From positions 19,265,229 through 19,329,228 of the forward strand of contig CM060950.1 of the NCBI GenBank assembly GCA_030765055.1: a DNA stretch of 64,000 nt, read 5' to 3'. Positions 57,196 through 64,000 of this stretch are shown piece after piece. Made by a program: the position numbers and the translations under genes. The notes under the pieces are model-generated. The model was not told the origin of the DNA. It worked only from the letters and a program-made list of their open reading frames with translations, and did not search any database. This stretch comes from Mantis religiosa. Lineage: Eukaryota; Arthropoda; Insecta; Mantodea; Mantidae. Every line of letters begins with the position of its first letter. Positions within the stretch are counted from its first letter, which is position 1.

Positions 57196-57780
57196 GAAAG
57201 TGGGTCTGACCTAGATTTTCCTGGTTTGGGCACCATTACAACCAAGGCATACTACAAAATTCATCAACTCAAATTTCTAATATCAGATACTTCTCCTTTG
57301 CCCTTATCTTCAAAAAGACTTATCTACTTCTCGCTAATCAGACCTATTTGTGTATATGGTTGTTCAGCATCCAAAACGCAAATGAACAGATTACAGGCTT
57401 TACAAAATCCAGTTCTGCACCTAATAGCGAATGCACCTTGGTACATTCGCAATTCAACATTACACAAAGATTTGTTTAGTCCAACAATAAAAGATACTCT
57501 TCACTTCTGCTACACACGCCTCTTCACTTCCTCTGGGGAACATCAAAATGCAATTCGGAGACAGATTTCTCCGTATATGCCACAAGAACAAGCACGGAGA
57601 AACGACACACAGATCTACTAATTTGAAATGATCTCAAAATAGTTTCAATGAGGACAGTCACTGGACTGCAACCTCAATACACGTTTACTATTCTTTTGAA
57701 TACTTTCATCTTTGTTATCTAAACTAAGAATACTTGTATAGGTATATATAATTTTCAATAAACTAAAACAAAAAATTCTG
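57196..57780 (+). pseudogene. Jockey-like RT C-terminus, sense 3' segment of the same LINE
   Basis: The plus strand reads TTKAYYKIHQLKFLISDTSP, SSKRLIYFSLIRPICVYGC, then MNRLQALQNPVLHLIANAPW and YIRNSTLHKDLFSPTIKDTL. This is the region that should follow IGLTLDSR of the inverted segment. The 3' region ends in an AATAAACTAAAACAAAAAA-like A-rich tail near 57757-57775. Confidence 0.82.
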
Positions 57781-58833
57781 TACACAACACACTTTTCAAG
57801 CAAATCGAGTTCGGACCTTTTTGGATGTGGCCGATGCGTTGAAAGTTTTTCTACCGTACGCTATGAAGTTTGAACCGCTTTCACTATATGATGCAGTTCG
57901 TTCACGTTTCCCCATTGCTGGTACTGCCCTTTTTATAGTATTATGCCATTGAATAATTAGATCTTTGCGTTTCTCTTCTTTACAAAACTGTAACACATTG
58001 AATACTAATTTTCTACTTTGTGAACGTAAGACTTCGCACGGCGGTGTTTAGGGTACACATTTGAGGTACGAACATTTTATATGTATCTAAATTTCCTTAT
58101 ATGGAAGGGGAAATGAATGTTACACTATATTAATCAGTGATTTCTGGTAGGTTTACAAATTATTTTACCATTTAATTAATGCTAAATATTTTAATTCCAT
58201 ATTATGGTACATACACTGAGGAAGTCATGACGAAAAAAATATGTAAAGGCTACGTGTTTAGGTCTTACAATTACATATATAACATGGTAGGGCGGGACTA
58301 TTCCGTTCACGGGGATTTTCCGCCCGAAATGAAGAAAACGGTTTACTGCGCAACAATCATGGACAGTGATGACTTGCCTGCCAGTTCATTGTCAAGCTTG
58401 GTGTTTGTGTGAATTTTCTATGAATTTACTTGAGGTTCTATGCGGCTGTTTTAATACTATTAACAGAAGAGCGTTACAAGGTAAATAACTTATGTTGTGT
58501 TATTTGCCTTGAATACGAAATACCGCTTGTAACTTAGGGTCTAGTATCTGCAGATAGAGTGATTTTTTTATTGTAAATCAGTGTCAGTGTGGGTGCTAGT
58601 TTGGGTTACGTCCATGCATAGCAGATGGCGCGTTTCTTTTATCTTAGCTCTGACATGGTACGCAATTTCAGTTACAATATAGAATCTTTTGTACTCTTTT
58701 AACCTAATTATTTGTTACACAACTATTACTAAATTTTATTTGATGGTTTCAGATGGTACACACATATAAACAAAGGAAGCTGGAACGAAACTGGACGAGG
58801 ATGACATTACGAGCGTATTAAACGGCGATGTAT
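57781..58833. other. unassigned AT-rich stretch
   Basis: Short open pieces (57796-57996, 58179-58412) without motifs. Confidence 0.45.
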
Positions 58834-58837
58834 GTAT

Positions 58838-59330
58838 TGTCACTTTGTGGCTTCGTAGAATTAAAAACCCAATTTGCCGAAATTCTAAATGTTCTTTATT
58901 TGCTTAGAAACACACTGCGTAGCAGCAGAATTACATCACACATCACAATCTACAACACCAAGGTCGATGACAATAACAAACAGCTCTCATTACAACACTT
59001 CACAGCTATTTACTGCTCGCCTGACTGTTTTACAACTCACGACTGGAGTGTCACAAGCTCTTATATGTCTCATTCATAAATTCGAGAGGTTTCTCGTACA
59101 AATCACAGAACAACTTTTCTCTGTCAAACAAGATATCACTAGAACCTGCCAAACGTGACATCATATCTGTGCCGGCAAGTCCTTTACCTCGGCTATCTTT
59201 ATTTGTCGGCTCTTTGTGTACACTAGCCGCGCTATTGTTAACTGCTTATGCAAGCTCTTTATTACCGCGAATCATTATCCGCCGTCTGTTATCTATTTCC
59301 GCCGAAACCTTTATCCCCGTTGCCGTGACA
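58838..59330 (-). mobile_element. solo LTR, copy 4
   Basis: TGTCACTTTGTGG to GCCGTGACA, 493 bp, 4-bp duplication GTAT (58834-58837, 59331-59334). On the minus strand CATATAAGAG (TATA-like, near 59062) precedes AATAAAGAACATTTAG (near 58897). Confidence 0.85.
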
Positions 59331-59339
59331 GTATGAAGG

Positions 59340-59790
59340 GGCAGCAAGCCTTTTTAGAGTGCCTTACTCTACACTCAAAGATCGTGTTCATGCACATCAA
59401 CGGCAAGAACCATTACGAGGAGGAGTGTACAAATCAGTTGGTCATTCTACAGTGTTCAGTTTGGAGCAGAAGAAAGATTTAGTTTCCAGGTTAAAATACT
59501 TGGCAGCAAGAGGCTTTGTATGTACACCGGAGCAAAAAGAAGCAAAAGCGTAGACCTATTGTAAAGCTAAACTGTGGGAATAGTAAGTCAAGTGATGACT
59601 TGGTTCCAGTCCAAATAGAATACACTGATGAGGAAGATGCACCAGGTGAATTTTGTTGGTTAAAGTTTTATTTTCCGAAATCAGCAACCAAGGAGACAGG
59701 ATCAAATGCCAGAAATGTGGACTATGGGCTTCAATAAGTGTGCGTTGGTGCAGTTGCTAAGAAAAACTTCATTTGTGGCAAATGTATTTA
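59340..59790 (+). pseudogene. pogo/psq-type transposase-derived protein, N- and C-terminal parts only
   Basis: The first part reads VPYSTLKDRVHAHQ (in part MPYSTLKDRV), STVFSLEQKKDLVSRLKYLA and ARGFVCTPEQKEAK. This is the helix-turn-helix plus following segment found at the N-terminus of pogo-like/psq proteins. After RRPIVKLNCGNSKSSDDL and an acidic stretch DEEDAPGEF come DRIKCQKCGLWA and CVGAVAKKNFICGKCI with a stop, a C-terminal C-x2-C / C-x2-C finger. The DDE catalytic domain that normally lies between is missing. Confidence 0.55.
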
Positions 59791-59853
59791 ATTAAAATAC
59801 AAAAGTACTGTGAGCGCTAATAGCCCCAGGGCCGGTCGGAATAGCACCATTAA

Positions 59854-60598
59854 GGGCACTGGGAAATTATTTTTACCCAGACAAGGCAAATTTTTACCAA
59901 TATTAAAATTTGAATATATAGAAAACCAAACATTATCAGAAATTGAAATTCGGTATGATTACTGTATAAGGTTGTGTGCATTTAACTATTGTATAATATT
60001 TAAATTAAGTTCACATAGGTCCATGCAAAAGGGGCATAAATCACTCCGTGTGTCCTGAATAAAATATTACACCCTAAATTTCAGGTGCACTTTACTTGTA
60101 GGAATTTAAATCTTCGTGCACCAAGTTTTATCCTAAATAACTTAAGATACGGTTTTATAATATCGGTTAAATGAATATCACATATAGTTTATACTATGAA
60201 CATGAAAAATTAATTAGTTTTGAGTAAAAAAAGATAATATTTTCAAGGACTGAATATTTGTTTTCATCCACTTTATAAATCACATGAATATAAATGTTAT
60301 CCGAGTGTGCTCAAGGAAGATTGAAAATAACCACTACAAATTTTCTGTCAATATATTTTATAGTTTTTGAGAAACATGCACCTAAAGTATGGTTTTGGGA
60401 AATCACGATCAAAGATTAAGCACCATTCTCAGGAAGTGGGTGTATCATTACGCCGCCATCTTTAAATTGACGAATTAAAGGACTTTAATACCAGCTGACA
60501 ACCTATGTTATATATCATTTTAAAGCTGAAGAATTATATAATTTTTAACATTAAAAACAAAAATGGATTTTTTGAAACCTTTCGACCTCTCAGTGCCC
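59854..60598. mobile_element. candidate TTAA-flanked non-autonomous element
   Basis: TTAA at 59850-59853 followed by GGGCACTGGGA, and at the other end the complement of GGGCACTGAGA followed by TTAA (60599-60602). TTAA targets with short G-rich ends are seen in Kolobok and piggyBac elements. 745 bp, AT-rich, without a transposase frame. Confidence 0.55.
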
Positions 60599-60602
60599 TT
60601 AA

Positions 60603-61328
60603 TTCTGAGATTTCCTTTCTGTGCAACATTTGCTGTTTTATTTGATCACAACAATAGCAAGTAAAATATGTGTGTTTATACCATCTATATGTCTTAAGGG
60701 ATTAATAAAGACTGTACTGCTCTATGTTTGACACAAAAATTGTTTTATTTGATTTATAACACCATACATTTGAAATGAGCGGAATAGCCCCGCTCTATCC
60801 TATATTTGTATTAATCTGAGGGTAGTGACAAAATATGAGGGTTTTTATCAGAGGCCGGCTATGCAAATATAGCGGTCTGTAAACAAAATGGCAGATGATT
60901 GTACCTGGAATTTAGAAAAGCCCAATCTTATAAAGAAATACAAGTTGAAAGTGCTTTTTGAGATAAAACTGCGTTATTTTGAATTTTGCCAGTCCATTGG
61001 TTGATATTTTTTAAACGAGTTTGCTCTTCATATATTCAAATTCTCACCTTACGTACGTTAAACCACATGCGGCGAGATTGGCCATACAAAACAATGGATA
61101 ATCATTTAACAGCACCTCTGACAGGGACTGTCGGACAATGGAATTCAGCTGAACAAAAGCGAGATGCCAACGCCGAGGCAAATCATTGTATGGCAAGGGA
61201 TGAACAAACCACCCTTGGAATCACAAAAGGTCACTAATTGTTCAATAGGTCAAGCAAACACTATAAAATTCGTTCAGTTGGTCATATATTGATTAAGCAG
61301 ATATAGAATTTAAAGAATAACTACGTTA
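60603..61328. other. unassigned AT-rich stretch
   Basis: A short palindrome GAGCGGAATAGCCCCGCTC near 60778 recalls GAGCGCTAATAGCCCC at 59815. Nothing else recognised. Confidence 0.4.
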
Positions 61329-61576
61329 TACAGGTTGCTTCAAAACGACACCGAACGATAATAACCGTTGTGTATTTTATAACTTAACTAGTCCGAATTT
61401 CGGTGTCGCAGCTTCGAAGTTCTGTTAGGTATAATTTTATGCAGCATTAAATATTACATTATTTTGTGATTAGGCAGTGCAGGAATCACTGGTGTGCGAA
61501 CCTCAAAATTTGACATTGAGACGCACCGGCCACGTGACCGTAGCCTACCTTTCAGGCAATGGGGCAAAGAGCAGTT

Positions 61577-61853
61577 TTTTTTATTTGTTCCATTTATACC
61601 CCGCCTTTAACTACAATGGTCATATCGGCGGCTGTTCTCCTTTGGAACACGTTGAGGGTGTTAACTCGTAAACGTTGGGTTTTAATCATTAGATCACGCA
61701 CACATTCACACTCTTATTCATACTTCCAGACTCTGGGGAAGATGAGGAATTATCTTGGTTTGAGAAAAATCCCCACCCCCACCGCCGGGAATCGAACCCG
61801 GGACCCCTAGCACGGCAGGCAGGTGCTCCACCGACTGAGCTACGGGGCCAGCC
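61577..61853 (-). repeat. SINE-D: tRNA-headed SINE with perfect 12-bp target duplication
   Basis: CAAAGAGCAGTT at 61565-61576 and 61854-61865. On the minus strand the head reads GGCCCCGTAGCTCAGTCGG (box A), a possible GCC anticodon and CCCGGGTTCGATTCCCGG (perfect T-arm and box B), followed by an unrelated body and an A-rich tail ACAAATAAAAAA. Acceptor and anticodon stems are degraded. Single copy in the window. Confidence 0.88.
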
Positions 61854-62008
61854 CAAAGAGCAGTTATTTGTGAAAAAGTCGACTAATAGCTTGGACAGCT
61901 GCATGGTTGCTCTTCAGTGTAAAACTACACATTCCGTCCTAACAGAGAGGATTTAGCGCTTACATAGATAGCAAATCCAAGCAATATGGAGCGCTATACG
62001 AACGCCGA

Positions 62009-62240
62009 GCCCGCCTCGGTAGCGTGGTGGTACAGTGTCTGTCTCACGATCAAGAGGTCCCGAGCTCGAATCTCGGTCAGGGTGAGTTACCTGGATAAGG
62101 TTTTTCCGGAGTTTTTCCTTATCCTGAAAGATGAATGTCGGGTAACTCTAAGCTCTATGGACCCTGGGATCATTTGAGCATCTTTTCACCCATTCCATTC
62201 ATCGTCCGATATGACAACGTTGGAGGCCGTAACATTACCA

Positions 62241-62270
<30 letters not shown>
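62009..62270 (+). repeat. SINE-B copy with poly(A) tail and 11-bp target duplication
   Basis: ACGAACGCCGA at 61998-62008 and 62271-62281. The long pure A run 62243-62270 suggests one of the youngest copies here. Confidence 0.95.
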
Positions 62271-62272
<2 letters not shown>

Positions 62273-62600
62273 GAACGCCGAAACGACGTGTTTGGTTTTG
62301 ATGGATGGAAGAGCTGAAGGGATTTCAATGAACGCACGATTAATTTAGTTTCACTAAAAATATGAACTGTAAAAATACATCAATGATAGTATTTATTTGT
62401 TTAACTTCAGAGCATTTTGTTATAATCTAAATTGTACAATACTTTCAACTACTTACTACAAACATCAACAGCTTCCTTTTCAGTTACAAATGCTTTATTT
62501 AGTATTATCAAAGACGTGAAATGAAATGCTCGTCTCATTGGATAAGCTATTTAGTTTTGGTTAATTTATCTACAATTCGTTGATGTTGTTTTCTGTTCTG

Positions 62601-63022
62601 AAAATTAATTGTTCTTTCACACTGGCCGTGTGTAGGCTAAATTGTGGAAAGGTAGAGTCAGACTGAAAAATTCAATGCCATAGTTGGGATTTGAACCACG
62701 GATCTTCTGGTCTCAGTGGTCTGGTCTCAGTTTCACAGTGTGAAAGAACAATTAATTTCCATTAATTAACCTAATAGTGGTTAACTATAAAGCCCGGGCC
62801 TTAAAGTACTTACATGTAGTAATTCGCCATTAAGGTAGTTGTCTCAAGTGTTTGAGAACTCCTAAGTGGTTTACCGGGAGAAATACGAGTCAGTTGGAGA
62901 ATTTAATGTCATATCCGCACGTTGGCCATAGTAGCTCAATGGTTAGAGCCGCTGGACGGAGACCAGAAGATCCATGGTTCAAATCTCGGCTATGGCATTG
63001 AATTTTTCAGTCTGACTCTACG
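62601..63022. mobile_element. SINE-A double unit with 12-bp target duplication (inside family X)
   Basis: TTTTCTGTTCTG (62589-62600) and TTTTCTGATCTG (63023-63034) flank 422 bp. The left part is a minus-oriented SINE-A, shortened around 62715 by a local CTGGTCTCAGTGGT repeat. Then come the linker GTGTGAAAGAACAATTAATT and a plus-oriented unit ending CAGTCTGACTCTACG. It is the second fold-back SINE-A with its own target duplication. Confidence 0.85.
62925..62996 (+). other. tRNA-like domain of SINE-A with complete acceptor stem
   Basis: GCCATAG at 62925-62931 pairs perfectly with CTATGGC at 62990-62996, as in the copy at 44399. Box A TAGCTCAATGGTTAGAGC and box B GGTTCAAATCTC lie between. Confidence 0.6.
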
Positions 63023-63482
63023 TTTTCTGATCTGTTTATGATTTAATGCTTCCATCCTAAACTTTACTAACATTAACTTCCCTCTAAAAGGTATAAGCTG
63101 CATATGTCCACCAGCTTATTTGCCATCATGGACTGCTATAGCGGAATGTTGGAACACGTTAAACACTCATAAGCAATAATTAAGCAATAGCTTCTTTATT
63201 GCGGTTTCATAATACAAAGAAATTCTTAATAGTAGCAAGCGAGCTACTACGGAGTATGCCGGTATGTTTACAAACAGTTACAGCACGCGGTACGATGTGT
63301 GACTTATACCTGCGAACTCCCACAGCGTGAGGCCCACGTCGTTCCTGTCACTGCCTAATCCACACTCATTCTGGAGCGCTTTATGCAGCTCTAATGGCGG
63401 TAAAAACTATCTATATGTATCACAAAGAAGCTGAGCAACTACTTCCACATGTGCGTTCGTTGTCGTTTTGAAACGCCCTGTA

Positions 63483-64000
63483 TAAGTACCTCGGAATGGA
63501 TTGTTGTCTTCAGTAATCCGGATATAAACGCATTTACGGTTTGCCTCTCAAATTATATGAATCATCACAATTAAGCGAAAACCGCGGGGGATTTACTTTC
63601 GAGACTTCTTGAAAATATTTTGTAGTGCACTGTACTGATATTATTCTGTAACCATTAAAGTGTGACATGAAGAAGAAACGGATTAATGAATAACTTAGGG
63701 CAGCGAACACCATTTCACAATAAGCATATGGCATTTCTGTTATTAAAATTTCCCTACGGAGGGGATTTGATACGTAGGCCGTCATGCTGGGTCCATTGTG
63801 CCTATGCCCCCAATTGAGGCACCCCCAGGAGGAGGGATGAGGTGAGAGGAGACAGAAGGCAGCCAACCCGAGGAGCCATGACAGTGCAGAGGGCAGGGTC
63901 CCTAGATTTTACTTGGGTGGAGACTTCCCCCGACAGACCAGGACAACGGACGCTCTCTCCTACTGCGGGACGGCAACCAGCCCAGCAGCCAAGCCCCAAA
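63483..64000. other. unassigned; GC-rich from about 63780
   Basis: The last 220 bp are markedly GC-richer than the flanks, with CAATTGAGGCACCCCCAGGA and following purine-rich text. This suggests the start of another element that runs past the window. No motif or partner copy is available. Confidence 0.4.

Larger units (their letters stand above)
61331..63480 (+). mobile_element. TIR element family X, copy 4, with three nested SINEs
   Basis: TA-flanked (61329-61330, 63481-63482). Ends CAGGTTGCTTCAAAACGA and, on the other strand, CAGGGCGTTTCAAAACGA. Removal of SINE-D, SINE-B and the SINE-A unit leaves about 1.2 kb that aligns with copy 1, the excess being a few hundred bases of host sequence around the SINEs. 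Confidence 0.88.

Noticed and set aside
61786..61853. Functional tRNA-Gly gene on the minus strand
   Set aside because: Acceptor and anticodon stems have mismatches and the sequence lies at the head of a TSD-flanked SINE with an A-rich tail.

Overview
The window looks like intergenic DNA from a large, repeat-rich animal genome, almost certainly an insect. The evidence is AT-rich non-coding DNA, several mariner subfamilies, a Tc1-like element, pogo-, MULE- and hAT-like transposase remnants, Jockey-type and Penelope-like reverse transcriptases, several tRNA-derived SINE families and long microsatellites. The style of the SINEs makes me think of cockroach, termite or another polyneopteran; that is a recollection-based guess, not a demonstration. 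I found no convincing single-copy host gene, no functional tRNA or rRNA gene, and nothing bacterial or CRISPR-like. Almost everything that can be named is a decayed or nested transposable element.

Layout. 0-2 kb: SINE-A copies split by a mariner (M1) whose transposase frame is open except for two stop codons. 2-7 kb: a TIR element, a second mariner family (M2), and a Jockey retrotransposon, with the Jockey and M2 landing in a TTF-zinc-finger (hAT/ZMYM-like) transposase remnant. 7-14 kb: SINE-B copies, repeat Z and several LINE C-terminal remnants. 14-17 kb: an IS630/Tc1-like transposase relic split by a third mariner (M3), then a retroposon with a 13-bp target duplication. 18-19 kb: a pogo-like transposase and a tetranucleotide array. 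22-25 kb: a MULE transposase split by repeat Z, then repeat W. 25.8-26.9 kb: a Tc1-like transposase relic. 29-31 kb: TIR family X and a solo LTR. 31-38 kb: LINE, mariner, SINE and Penelope remnants. 39-42 kb: a compound TCC/TTC array, a second W copy and LINE fragments. 42.6-47.1 kb: an element with CACTA-like ends carrying part of an unassigned protein family, a SINE-A cluster, another TIR element and mariner halves. 48-56 kb: family X copies, solo LTRs and several SINEs. 56-57.8 kb: a Jockey-like LINE whose 5' part is inverted, as in twin priming. 58.8-63.5 kb: a solo LTR, a pogo/psq-type protein fragment, a TTAA-flanked element and a fourth family X copy holding three younger SINEs.

Because so many elements sit inside others with readable target-site duplications, relative ages can be ordered. 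SINE-A and family X are old hosts. SINE-B, the tRNA-headed SINEs D and F, and the solo LTRs interrupt them and are younger. M1 and M3 interrupt SINE-A and an IS630-like copy respectively. All family names used here (SINE-A, B, C, D, F; X, Z, W, T; M1-M3) are local labels of mine and not database names. Boundaries given with TSDs or terminal repeats are precise; other boundaries are approximate.
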